From assembly GCF_000702885.1 (NCBI RefSeq), contig NZ_JNKO01000016.1:1-64000 (forward strand): a stretch of DNA of 64,000 nucleotides, written 5' to 3'. Origin of the DNA: Oribacterium sp. P6A1. Lineage in GTDB: Bacteria > Bacillota > Clostridia > Lachnospirales > Lachnospiraceae. Positions 53,901 through 62,156 of this stretch are shown here, in pieces. The translations under genes were made by a program, and so were the position numbers. Every line of letters begins with the position of its first letter. Positions within the stretch are counted from its first letter, which is position 1. The notes beneath the pieces are model-generated. The model was not told the origin of the DNA and did no database searches. It worked only from the letters and a program-made list of their open reading frames with translations.

Positions 53901-54797
53901 TTAAAGCAATCCTTTTTTGACCAGCTTTTCAAGTTCTTTCATTTCTTCTGTGACCCACTTGTCTTTATGATAAAAAATCTGACGGTACATGGTCATATCA
54001 AAGTCCACAGGATTTATTTCACGAAGCTCTTTGTTTTTGATGGACTCCTGAACCGAGAAGGCCGGCAGGAAGGTAACACCTTTATTCTCCTTTACGAGAC
54101 GGATAAGAACTTCCGTGTTTCCTGTTTCAAAGAAAGGTCTGATCTGCATACGGTCTGCCGCAAGATCCTGCTCAAGTGCGTATCTGTAGTTGGAGTTCTG
54201 CTCTGTGAGGAAGAAAGGTACCTTGATGAGTTCACTCATGTGAACATGACCTGTTTTTCGATTCTCTCCCGGGATTTCAAGATCAGGGCTTGCAACGAAT
54301 ATGATTGGTTCAGGTTCCTCGAGTATTTTGATCCAATCGGAATCATATACACGTCTGTCCAGGAAATAGACCATATCAATCAGGTTATGCTCAAGCATAT
54401 CAATAAGTTCCTTGGGAGAGCCGGTCTTTATTTCCAATGTTATCTCCGGATGATTGTCATAGAAATACTTCACAACATTCGGAATCTTATAGGTAAGAAG
54501 AGACTCAAGAGATCCGATGCGAAGCTTATGCTCCTGCATTTGAGGATTGCCCAAAGCTGTGTGGACATCATCCACACGTCTCAGTATCTCATTGGCATAT
54601 TGAAGGAACTCACGTCCCGGAGGAGTAAGAACCACGTGTCTTCCGACACGGTCGAAAAATTTGGTATTGAATTCCTGTTCCAGCTGTCTGATCTGTATGG
54701 TCACGGCAGCCTGAGTATATCCCAGGGCCTCGGCAGCTTTACTGAAGCTCTGCATTTCAACTATTTTGACAAATGAATTAAGTTGTCTTATTTCCAT
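53901..54797 (-). CDS. LysR family transcriptional regulator
   Basis: 298 aa. The N-terminal winged helix is MEIRQLNSFVKIVEMQSFSKAAEALGYTQAAVTIQIRQLEQEF (about 1-43), followed by the dimer helix and an effector domain (about 90-298, starting LRIGSLESLLTYKIPNVVKYF). The ATG at 54797 is preceded by GGAGAG; upstream open frame from 54902 has no ribosome site. It is divergent from uraA across 384 nt, so uraA is a possible target. The effector cannot be read from sequence. Confidence 0.92.
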   Translation of the reverse strand: MEIRQLNSFVKIVEMQSFSKAAEALGYTQAAVTIQIRQLEQEFNTKFFDRVGRHVVLTPPGREFLQYANEILRRVDDVHTALGNPQMQEHKLRIGSLESLLTYKIPNVVKYFYDNHPEITLEIKTGSPKELIDMLEHNLIDMVYFLDRRVYDSDWIKILEEPEPIIFVASPDLEIPGENRKTGHVHMSELIKVPFFLTEQNSNYRYALEQDLAADRMQIRPFFETGNTEVLIRLVKENKGVTFLPAFSVQESIKNKELREINPVDFDMTMYRQIFYHKDKWVTEEMKELEKLVKKGLL

Positions 54798-54941
54798 ATT
54801 CTCTCCGTTCAAAACTAGATAAAGCATGGAATAGTATATATAAATATTTAATTGTAAGCAATTACTGAAATAAAAATTTTTTATTAAATCAGATATGGTC
54901 ATAAACTAAATTTCACTATTCTCTATATTTAATTTTCGGTA

Positions 54942-54969
54942 TTGACGAAGAAAAAAACGATGATAAAAT
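54942..54969 (+). promoter_or_regulatory. Promoter of uraA
   Basis: TTGACG (54942-54947), 16 nt, TAAAAT (54964-54969), giving a leader of about 205 nt. Confidence 0.55.
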
Positions 54970-55001
54970 AATAAAAAATTATGTAAGGGATTCAGTTTGA
55001 G

Positions 55002-55031
55002 ATGAGTATTTTCATTTGGAAAAGGATATAG
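55002..55031 (+). CDS. Possible 9-codon leader peptide before uraA
   Basis: ATG AGT ATT TTC ATT TGG AAA AGG ATA TAG encodes MSIFIWKRI, with AAGGGA about 11 nt upstream, and ends 7 nt before the leader terminator stem. It may be chance. Confidence 0.3.
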   Translation: MSIFIWKRI

Positions 55032-55037
55032 ATATTA

Positions 55038-55080
55038 AAGCACGCAGGGAGGGATTATTTCCTCCTATGCGTGCTTTTTT
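55038..55080 (+). terminator. Leader terminator (attenuator) of uraA
   Basis: AAAGCACGCA-GGGAGG (55038-55053) pairs with CCTCCT-ATGCGTGCTTT (55061-55077), followed by a run of T residues. It lies about 100 nt before the uraA start. Confidence 0.75.
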
Positions 55081-55181
55081 TCTGTGAATGAATGTAACAG
55101 CACAAAGTTTTAAGCAAGCTGTATTTCCATAGAAATATTACAGCCTTAAATCAAATCCTTAAACCAAGGAAGGGGTTTATA

Positions 55182-56618
55182 ATGAGTAACGAAAGAATAA
55201 AGATTGGTGAAGAAGGGATCTATGATGCCAGACAGTTGGGAACAGGAAAGGTACTTATTCTTGGCTTTCAGCATATGTTTGCTATGTTTGGTTCAACAGT
55301 TCTGGTTCCTCTTTTGACCGGACTCAGTGTTTCAACAACATTGCTATGGGCAGGACTGGGAACTTTACTTTTTCACCTGATAAGCAAGAAGAAGGTACCT
55401 GCATTTTTAGGTTCATCCTTCGCATTCCTTGCGGGCTATGCAGCTATCGCTCCCAACGGAGAGCCTGATCTTCTGAGATATGCCTGCTTTGGTGTAGCCT
55501 GTGCCGGACTTGTTTATCTTGTTCTTGCAACAGCATTCAAGGCATTTGGCGAGTCAAGGGTAATGCAGTATTTCCCTCCTGTGGTTACAGGCCCCATCAT
55601 CATAGCCATAGGTCTTAACCTTTCAAAGTCAGCTATCGAAAACTGTTCAAGCAACTGGCCCATCGCTCTTGTTGCTATCGTAATAGTTGTAGTTTGTAAT
55701 ATATGGGGAAGAGGCATGGTGAAAATCATACCTATACTTCTCGGCGTAATGGGTTCCTACTTAGTTGCGGCAGTATGCGGATTTATCGATTTTTCTGAAG
55801 TTCAGAACGCTGCATGGTTCGGAGTGCCCGTGAACTACAGCAGAACAGTATTCTCATTATTTACAGACGGAACACTTGATACTTCACTTCTTATCACTTC
55901 AGTGATAACTATCGTACCTATAGCATTTGCCACAATGATGGAGCATATCGGAGACATATCTGCTATATCATCTACCGTAGGCGAGAATTTCATCAAGGAG
56001 CCCGGACTCCACAGAACACTGACAGGTGATGGAACTGCAACAGCTCTGGCTTCACTTTTCGGCGCACCTGCAAATACAACATACGGTGAGAACACAGGAG
56101 TGCTTACACTTACCAAGGTTTACGATCCTATGGTAATACGCCTTGCCGCATGTATAGCCATCATACTCAGCTTCTGTCCTAAGTTTGCAGCTCTTATCGA
56201 GGTAATGCCTTCAGCTACTGTCGGCGGGATATCACTGGTACTTTACGGTATGATTTCTGCAGTAGGTATCCGTAATGTGGTTGAGACCAAGGTTGACTTC
56301 TCTCAGACAAGAAATGTAATAATTGCAGCACTCATTCTTGTTCTTTCAATCGGTGTAAACTATTCGACAGCCGGTGCGATCATCATTCCTCTTGGCGCAA
56401 TGACTATCAATTTCTCAGGAATCGCAACAGGTTCTCTCGTTGGTATCATCTTAAATGCGATACTTCCCGGCAAGGATTATAAGTTCAATGACAGTGAGCC
56501 AAACAAGACAGGTGTTGATCTTGAGATAGCCCAGGGTGAGTCTTTGGTATGGCAGCTTGCAAAGAAGGCCGGAGCAAAAAATATGGTCGAAGATGGTTCT
56601 GAAAAAGCAAAGAATTGA
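55182..56618 (+). CDS. uraA: Uracil/xanthine permease (NCS2 family)
   Basis: 478 aa nucleobase-cation symporter with about 14 helices. Typical blocks: VLILGFQHMFAMFGSTVLVPLLTGL, PAFLGSSFAFLAGY, VTGPIIIAIGLNLS, and APANTTYGENTGVLTLTKVYDP near residue 300, the NCS2 signature. Glu at 'MEHIGDI' in helix 8 is retained. The sequence reads closer to uracil than purine carriers, but the ligand is not certain. A weak AAGGAAGGGG ribosome site precedes the ATG. A terminator in its leader suggests attenuation. Confidence 0.9.
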   Translation: MSNERIKIGEEGIYDARQLGTGKVLILGFQHMFAMFGSTVLVPLLTGLSVSTTLLWAGLGTLLFHLISKKKVPAFLGSSFAFLAGYAAIAPNGEPDLLRYACFGVACAGLVYLVLATAFKAFGESRVMQYFPPVVTGPIIIAIGLNLSKSAIENCSSNWPIALVAIVIVVVCNIWGRGMVKIIPILLGVMGSYLVAAVCGFIDFSEVQNAAWFGVPVNYSRTVFSLFTDGTLDTSLLITSVITIVPIAFATMMEHIGDISAISSTVGENFIKEPGLHRTLTGDGTATALASLFGAPANTTYGENTGVLTLTKVYDPMVIRLAACIAIILSFCPKFAALIEVMPSATVGGISLVLYGMISAVGIRNVVETKVDFSQTRNVIIAALILVLSIGVNYSTAGAIIIPLGAMTINFSGIATGSLVGIILNAILPGKDYKFNDSEPNKTGVDLEIAQGESLVWQLAKKAGAKNMVEDGSEKAKN

Positions 56619-56681
56619 GGAAGTATCGTGGAGCAGGGAGTTCAGCGCTTTCCTAATCTGACATATTCTTTAAGTATTTAT

Positions 56682-56712
56682 GAGGACGGTTATCCAACCG
56701 CCCTCTTTTGTT
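56682..56712 (+). terminator. Terminator of uraA
   Basis: GAGGACGGTT (56682-56691), loop ATCC, AACCGCCCTC (56696-56705), one mismatch, then TTTTG. Confidence 0.75.
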
Positions 56713-56717
56713 ATAAT
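56709..56717 (+). promoter_or_regulatory. Extended -10 promoter of the 56805 gene
   Basis: TGTTATAAT (TGn plus TATAAT) directly behind the uraA terminator. The leader is about 80 nt. Confidence 0.55.
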
Positions 56718-56804
56718 GTTTTATGAAAAATGTGTAAGCTTGGGGCTCTGAGGGAACCGATATATAATCATAGCAACTGACCAGAATAGATACGGGAGAT
56801 AAAG

Positions 56805-58250
56805 TTGGATAACGATAAAACTCAAAATAAGTTGCAATCCGGAAAAAAAACAGAAAAGGATCATTCCGAAATGCACTGGGAAAGTTATAATCCCATCCGG
56901 ATGAACAGACGTAATGTAAATCAGAATATAGGGGAAAAGAAAAGTTTTTTACATAAGCTTTTTAAGGGCTCCTTTATTAAGCCTTTGTGCTTTTTTCTGG
57001 CGGGAATCGTTGCAATAGCAGTCTTTGTTTTTGTATGTATTAATATAGGAAATCAATTTAAAAAAGACAGATCTGAGGAGACAGCCACTTCTGCCGGGGA
57101 AACGACAAAGAGGGTTGAAAATGTTACAATAGCTGATACTCAGGAAGAAACGGTTATAGCGGAATTTGTATTTCCCGAAAAGGAGATAAAGGATCTTGAT
57201 ATTATAGGCGGGAGCGGTGAGATTATAGGATTTTCATTTCCTGACCAAAGCAGTAAGAAATGGATTCTTCTTAAAAAATATTTTGAGGACACCATGACCA
57301 ATGCCGGGTATAATACTGAATTCAGATATGCGGAAATGACACAGGCTGATGAATCTGACAGCGGTGATGCTGTTTCACAGCAGATTTCGGATATCAGAGA
57401 GCTGGCGGATGAAGGTGCGAAGATTATATTTGTTGCTCCGGTAGATGTTACATCATCCGAGCTGGGCAGTCTCCTTACTGAAGTGAAAAACAGCGGAATT
57501 TATATTATAGCCCTTGATCATTTACCCATGAATACTTCAGGAGTTAATTATCTTTTCGGATATGATGATTATCATGTTGGAGAAGCTATGGGAAAATATA
57601 TAGTGGATAAGCTGGAGCTGGATAAGGCAACGACTGAAGCTCCCAGGACGGTGGAGATATTTACAGGTGATATAACTGACGATACTCTTTTGTTCCTTTA
57701 TCCGGGACTGATGGAAACATTATTCCCATACATAGACAGTGGGGTACTTCTGGCAGGTTCCGGACAGCTTGAGCTTGAACAGGTAAGTATCATGGATGGA
57801 AGCGAACAGGCAGCATATGAGCGAATGAATACCATGATGGATCAGGTATACAGAACCCGGAATCTTGATGCGGTTATATGTACGGATGATGTTATAGCCG
57901 GTGGAGTGTCAAAAGCTATAGTTGAGGCTGTACTTCGGGGAACATACGGTGGAAGGATGCCGGTCATCACAGGAGATGGTTGTGATGATGATGCTCTGGA
58001 CAGAATACTTCAGGGAACCCAGTCCATGTCCATATTGCATGAACCTAAGGAATATTCCTACAGGGGGACAGAGCTTACGGATGCCATCATTCATGGCGGA
58101 GCGGTGGATGTTATCGATTCTGAGATGTATCAGAACGGCAAGCTGGTGGTTCCGGCCTGTGAACTTAAGCCTGTTGTGGTCAATGCTGATAATTATGAAG
58201 ATCTGATAGTGAAAAGAGGATACCTTCAGACTTCGGTACTTCTGGATTGA
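56805..58250 (+). CDS. Membrane-anchored periplasmic-binding-protein-like protein (sugar type)
   Basis: 481 aa. A cytoplasmic N-terminus (about 1-60, Lys/Asn-rich) is followed by one helix (about 62-85, FFLAGIVAIAVFVFVCINI), then an extracytoplasmic Peripla_BP_4-like domain (about 135-481). It shows the family logic IGFSFPDQSSKKWILLKKYFEDTM, AKIIFVAPVDVTS, GIYIIALDH, VNYLFGYDDYHVGEAMGKYIV and LDAVICTDDVIAGG. The start is TTG at 56805 with GGGAG 6 nt upstream. It has no lipobox, so a transmembrane anchor replaces the usual lipid. No sugar transporter is adjacent, so a sensor or orphan receptor is possible. Confidence 0.78.
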   Translation: MDNDKTQNKLQSGKKTEKDHSEMHWESYNPIRMNRRNVNQNIGEKKSFLHKLFKGSFIKPLCFFLAGIVAIAVFVFVCINIGNQFKKDRSEETATSAGETTKRVENVTIADTQEETVIAEFVFPEKEIKDLDIIGGSGEIIGFSFPDQSSKKWILLKKYFEDTMTNAGYNTEFRYAEMTQADESDSGDAVSQQISDIRELADEGAKIIFVAPVDVTSSELGSLLTEVKNSGIYIIALDHLPMNTSGVNYLFGYDDYHVGEAMGKYIVDKLELDKATTEAPRTVEIFTGDITDDTLLFLYPGLMETLFPYIDSGVLLAGSGQLELEQVSIMDGSEQAAYERMNTMMDQVYRTRNLDAVICTDDVIAGGVSKAIVEAVLRGTYGGRMPVITGDGCDDDALDRILQGTQSMSILHEPKEYSYRGTELTDAIIHGGAVDVIDSEMYQNGKLVVPACELKPVVVNADNYEDLIVKRGYLQTSVLLD

Positions 58251-58350
58251 CAGGTATACCGGAGATGTCATGTATGTGTTCTGAAAAAAAGGAAGACGAT
58301 TTAATGAATTAAACAAGCTGTGTAATAAGGACAGCTGGTGAAGAAAAAAT

Positions 58351-58390
58351 AAATGCCTCCCTGACCGGCGTGGTTAAGGGAGGCATTTTA
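58351..58390. terminator. Bidirectional terminator
   Basis: AAATGCCTCCCT (58351-58362) pairs with AAGGGAGGCATTT (58376-58388), flanked by A/T tracts. It separates convergent genes. Confidence 0.75.
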
Positions 58391-58400
58391 TATCATGTGA

Positions 58401-58640
58401 TCAGCAGGCGTCGCTCATCATGAATGAAACAACCTTCTTCATATCATCAGGATCTGACACAAAGAGCTCCAGTTCCTTTATGGTAGCCTGATTGAGGAGC
58501 TTTGCTGTCATAAGCATCTGGCTGAGTTTTGATTTAAGATTGATGCGGTCGCCTTCTGCAGAAACAAGTTCGATAGTTCCCTGGCAGCTGTTAAGAACTT
58601 CAAAAAGACCGTCGACATTTTTTACATTTTCAAGTTTCAT
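58401..58640 (-). CDS. HPr-like small protein lacking the phosphorylatable histidine
   Basis: 79 aa. The size, alternating strand/helix pattern and blocks such as GTIELVSAEGDRINLKSKLSQ and KELELFVSDPDDMKKVVSFM resemble the HPr (PtsH) fold found in many Clostridia. The protein contains no histidine at all, so it cannot carry the His15 phosphate of the sugar PTS. The LKSKLSQ region sits where HPr has its Ser46 helix. It may be a regulatory relative rather than a phosphocarrier. AGGAGGT lies before the ATG. Confidence 0.6.
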   Translation of the reverse strand: MKLENVKNVDGLFEVLNSCQGTIELVSAEGDRINLKSKLSQMLMTAKLLNQATIKELELFVSDPDDMKKVVSFMMSDAC

Positions 58641-58920
58641 TGTATAACCTCCTGTTTGATCTGAATAAAGGGAAAATTTATCATACCTTCAGAGTATGTC
58701 ATCGGCTTAAATACTCTGTTAGGTAAGAGTTTAAGCAAAAAAATAAGTGAAATTCTGTAATATCTTCAAGTTGAACAGTATGATATGGCAGATTACACAA
58801 AAATACAAGTAAAAATTTGTGGAAATACACAGAGTATATTGAGATATTTTGATATTGTTCATTTAATGCGTTTATCCCTCTTTTGTAAAAAATATGATAT
58901 ACTTCATGCGAAATCGAAGT

Positions 58921-59032
58921 GATATTGTTTTATTTTTAACAATATCCTGAGAGATGCCACCATGCCTGATGCTGATATTTTTTAATCAAATTATTGGCAT
59001 CATAGCCGCGTTCTACGAAATGAAAATGCGGT
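58921..59032 (+). other. Structured leader before rpiB
   Basis: Perfect hairpin GATATTGTT/AACAATATC (58921-58946). Downstream, GATGCCA (58953-58959) can pair with TGGCATC (58995-59001), while TGATGC (58968-58973) competes for GCATCA (58997-59002). CCGC/GCGG (59006-59031) follows. No gene is seen in 58641-59056. Confidence 0.45.
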
Positions 59033-59059
59033 TCGCAATAAAACAATAGGAGAAAAATG

Positions 59060-59527
59060 ATGAAGTTAGTTATCGGAAATGATCATGCAGCAGTGGATAT
59101 GAAGAATGAGATCAAGCAGTACCTTGAGGAAAAGGGAATTGAGATAGTTGATGTGGGAACCAATTCGACAGACAGCTTTAACTACCCTATCTCCGGTTAT
59201 CGTGTGGGAAAGATGGTTGCAGATGGAAAGGTTGATGGTGGTATCGCAATCTGCGGAACAGGAGTTGGCATTAGTCTTGCCTGCAACAAGGTAGACGGTG
59301 TACGTGCATGTTGCTGCAGCGAGCCTTACTCCGCTGAGATGAGTAAGCGTCATAATAATTCAAATGTCGTATGTTTCGGTGCAAGAGTTATCGGTATAGA
59401 GACAGCAAAGCAGATTGTGGACGCATGGATCAATGCAAAGTTTGAGGGCGGACGTCACGAGAACCGTGTCAATATGATCATGGAAATCCAGGATACACAG
59501 CAGCTCAGAGCCGCTGAGGAAGCATAA
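59060..59527 (+). CDS. rpiB: Ribose-5-phosphate isomerase B (RpiB/LacAB family)
   Basis: 155 aa isomerase of the pentose phosphate pathway (ribose 5-P to ribulose 5-P). It has IGNDHAAVDMK, with the active His9, and the catalytic loop GGIAICGTGVGIS with Cys65, where RpiB uses Cys. SEPYSAEMSKRHNNSNV holds the phosphate-contact Arg/His. The C-terminal ENRVNMIMEIQ is normal. I prefer the second ATG (59060), 7 nt after AGGAG; the ATG at 59057 is 4 nt after it. The LacA/LacB subunits differ at the catalytic site, so RpiB is favoured. Confidence 0.92.
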   Translation: MKLVIGNDHAAVDMKNEIKQYLEEKGIEIVDVGTNSTDSFNYPISGYRVGKMVADGKVDGGIAICGTGVGISLACNKVDGVRACCCSEPYSAEMSKRHNNSNVVCFGARVIGIETAKQIVDAWINAKFEGGRHENRVNMIMEIQDTQQLRAAEEA

Positions 59528-59594
59528 AAATACAGATATATGTGCCATAAAGAACAAAAAGATGTTTTGAGTACTGAAGGCGCAATATAAAAAT

Positions 59595-59652
59595 AAAAGC
59601 AATATTCCATTGAATGCCTTACGGTGGATTTCAATGGAATATTGCTTTTTAT
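59595..59652. terminator. Bidirectional terminator
   Basis: A 20-bp perfect stem: 59595-59614 (AAAAGCAATATTCCATTGAA) with 59630-59649, followed by T residues. It separates rpiB from the convergent PHP gene. Confidence 0.85.
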
Positions 59653-59668
59653 TTATGATGTTTTAGAT

Positions 59669-60490
59669 TCAATAAAGATCCTTTACCCCTGATAGTTTCA
59701 GTGCTTCAAGGAAGGTCTTTTTATTACGGCTTGCAATAAGTTCTTCAGGGAAGTGGACTTCTTCAAGGAGCTTTCTGGTTTCATCAAATTTGCCGATAAG
59801 GCATGAAATGTGAGCATCAGTCGCTACGGAGATATGGCATCCGGTTTCGGCGCAGGCTTCAAGGACCTGTTTGCATCTATTTCTCGAAAAGTTATCAGTT
59901 CTTCCGCCGTCAAAGGAAAAACTGTGCTCATTAACTTCTATCAGCTTGTTCATTTCCTTAGCAGCTGATGCTATAGCACGGAAGTCTACATCAAGACCGC
60001 TTCTTCCTATATGTCCGAGGATGAATACTTTTTCCTGCTGAAGAGCTTTAATATACATATCTGTCATCTGTACAGGACTTGCGTCCTTTACAAAGGCTTT
60101 TCCGTGTACACTGGCGATAACGTAATCCATATTTTTGGTGGTGTGTTCGTAAAGAGTCGTAGGATTTTTAAAGGGATCGCCTACAATGGAACAATCCAAA
60201 GGAATATCCTGTCCAAAAAGGCTTCCGTCAAGTCCCACTATATCCGCTTCGCAACCTGACAGCAGAGTTACACCCATCCATTCCCGGGGCCAGGTCATAG
60301 GTGAGGTGAAGAGATACTGGTAATGCTTTGAGCAGTCATAATCAGGCCATAACATAGCGGAAAAGTGGTCGGTGGATACAAGGAGTTCCAGTCCCATATC
60401 CGAAGCCTCTTTTATGTTTTCCTGAATAGTTGAATAGGCATGCCGGCTGAACAGGGTGTGTGTATGGGTATCACATTTAATATCGTACAT
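59669..60490 (-). CDS. PHP-domain phosphoesterase (histidinol-phosphatase-like)
   Basis: 273 aa metal-dependent hydrolase. The metal ligands of the PHP fold are plain: CDTHTHTLFSRHAYST near residues 6-21, STDHFSAM, LSGCEADIV, ASVHGKAF, LGHIGRSG, and the C-terminal VATDAHISCLIG. It is similar to YcdX-type phosphatases; the substrate is not fixed. I start at the ATG at 60490, preceded by GGAGGT; the open frame extends to 60595, with a hydrophobic part that I take as leader. It is divergent from the RlmI-type gene. Confidence 0.88.
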   Translation of the reverse strand: MYDIKCDTHTHTLFSRHAYSTIQENIKEASDMGLELLVSTDHFSAMLWPDYDCSKHYQYLFTSPMTWPREWMGVTLLSGCEADIVGLDGSLFGQDIPLDCSIVGDPFKNPTTLYEHTTKNMDYVIASVHGKAFVKDASPVQMTDMYIKALQQEKVFILGHIGRSGLDVDFRAIASAAKEMNKLIEVNEHSFSFDGGRTDNFSRNRCKQVLEACAETGCHISVATDAHISCLIGKFDETRKLLEEVHFPEELIASRNKKTFLEALKLSGVKDLY

Positions 60491-60680
60491 ATATATACCT
60501 CCGTAAACATATAACACAGACAGAAAACACAGGTTAAAAAAATACGTTATTCTGACCCGCTGCGGGTTAAAGGCACAAAAAACCGTTGCCTCCATAGGCT
60601 GCAGCGGAATACCGTATAAAATTTAGTTGAAATAATACCACATATGTAATAAATTTCAAAAGCAAACACGATAACTATTA

Positions 60681-60696
60681 TGTGATCGTGTTCACA
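60681..60696. promoter_or_regulatory. CRP/FNR-type palindrome in a divergent intergenic region
   Basis: TGTGA-TCGTGT-TCACA is a perfect match to TGTGA-N6-TCACA. It lies 95 nt before the RlmI-type gene and 190 nt before the PHP gene. I see no other gene in 60491-60791; an ACCCGC/GCGGGT hairpin is at 60555-60567. Confidence 0.45.
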
Positions 60697-60791
60697 GAGT
60701 ATATTGATTGTTAATTCAACTGTAAGTGAACCGGGAATCTTAAGATCCGGGGACATAACATTCAGTTCCAATAAAAAAGAAAGAGACAAAT

Positions 60792-62012
60792 ATGGTAAAA
60801 TCACTGGTTTCAAAAGGTAAAATCATTCTGAAAAAAGGCGAAGGACGCACTATCAAATCCGGCGGTGCATGGATCTATGATAATGAAATCGACAGGTATG
60901 AGGGAGAATATGAGAATGGAGACATAATCAGTGTCTCTGATTTTGACGGCTTTTTCATGGGCTACGGTTTTATAAATCATAATTCCAAAATAAGAGTACG
61001 TATGCTTTCCAGATGGAGAAAGGACCCGATTGACAGAGAGTTTCTTCGCGAAAGAGTGAGGAGCGCCTGGGAATATCGTAAGACGGTGGTGGATACAAGC
61101 TCATGCCGAATTATTTTCGGCGAGGCAGACTGGCTTCCGGGACTTACGGTAGACAAGTATGAGGATGTGCTGGTGGTAGAGTCTCTTGCTCTTGGAATCG
61201 ACAGACTTAAGGACATGATACTTGAGGATCTTGTTGAAATCTTAAAGGAAGACGGCATCATCATAAGAGGAATCTATGAGAGATCAGATGCTCCGGTCCG
61301 TAAGAAAGAAGGTATGGAGCCTCATAAGGGTTTCATAGGTGCAGAATTTGATACAAATGTTCTTATTACGGAGAATGGCGTTAAATATATGGTGGACGTT
61401 GTGAATGGTCAGAAAACAGGATTTTTCCTTGATCAGAAGTATAACCGTCTGTCTATCCAGAAGCTTTGCAAGGGAAAGAAAGTGCTTGATTGTTTCACCC
61501 ATATGGGGACGTTTGCATTGAATGCCGGAATCGCAGGTGCAGCCTCTGTTGAGGGACTGGATATATCTGAACTTGCTGTGCAGCAGGCCACTGCCAATGC
61601 TGAGAGAAACGGCCTCTCAGATACTGTTCACTTCCGAACGGCTGACGTGCTGGATGAGCTTCCGAAGCTGAATAAGCAGGGAGAAAAATATGATGTGGTA
61701 ATTCTTGACCCTCCTGCATTTACAAAATCAAGAGAGGCGACGAAAGCCGCAATCAGAGGTTACCGTGAGATAAACATGCAGGGAATCAAGCTTGTAAAGG
61801 ATGGAGGTTATCTTGCAACCTGCAGCTGCAGTCACTTCATGACACCGGAGCTTTTTACAAAAACCATTGGTGAAGCTGCCAATTCCGTACACCGACGTCT
61901 TCGTCAGGTAGAATACCGCACCCAGTGCTCAGATCACCCTATACTCTGGGCGAAGGATGAGAACAGCTATTATCTTAAGTTCTACATCTTCCAGGTGTGT
62001 GATGAGAAGTAA
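60792..62012 (+). CDS. RlmI-type 23S rRNA methyltransferase
   Basis: 406 aa two-domain RNA methyltransferase. The N-terminal PUA-like part (about 1-75) is SKGKIILKKGEGRTIKSGGAWIYDNEI. The C-terminal Rossmann domain has VLDCFTHMGTFALNAG (SAM motif I, near 234-249), ILDPPAFTKSR, and LATCSCSHFM with the catalytic Cys of m5C enzymes. NGQKTGFFLDQK is a typical RlmI block. E. coli RlmI methylates C1962 of 23S rRNA; the same target is likely but unproven. The next gene is a separate lipoprotein. Confidence 0.88.
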   Translation: MVKSLVSKGKIILKKGEGRTIKSGGAWIYDNEIDRYEGEYENGDIISVSDFDGFFMGYGFINHNSKIRVRMLSRWRKDPIDREFLRERVRSAWEYRKTVVDTSSCRIIFGEADWLPGLTVDKYEDVLVVESLALGIDRLKDMILEDLVEILKEDGIIIRGIYERSDAPVRKKEGMEPHKGFIGAEFDTNVLITENGVKYMVDVVNGQKTGFFLDQKYNRLSIQKLCKGKKVLDCFTHMGTFALNAGIAGAASVEGLDISELAVQQATANAERNGLSDTVHFRTADVLDELPKLNKQGEKYDVVILDPPAFTKSREATKAAIRGYREINMQGIKLVKDGGYLATCSCSHFMTPELFTKTIGEAANSVHRRLRQVEYRTQCSDHPILWAKDENSYYLKFYIFQVCDEK

Positions 62013-62156
62013 AAAACTGAAATGATTTGAAAGAGAAGAATGTTTACTGCAATGCCGGAAAAAATTTCAGTAAGAGAACTTATAAATCCTTAAAGCCAGT
62101 CGATAGAGCAGGGTGTTGAGTTTTTAATACATTGTCTGGTGAAGGGAGCTATGAGT

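Noticed and set aside
53895-54776. Open frame of 293 codons on the plus strand
   Set aside because: It is antisense to the LysR gene, which has a textbook helix-turn-helix. The frame is compositional.
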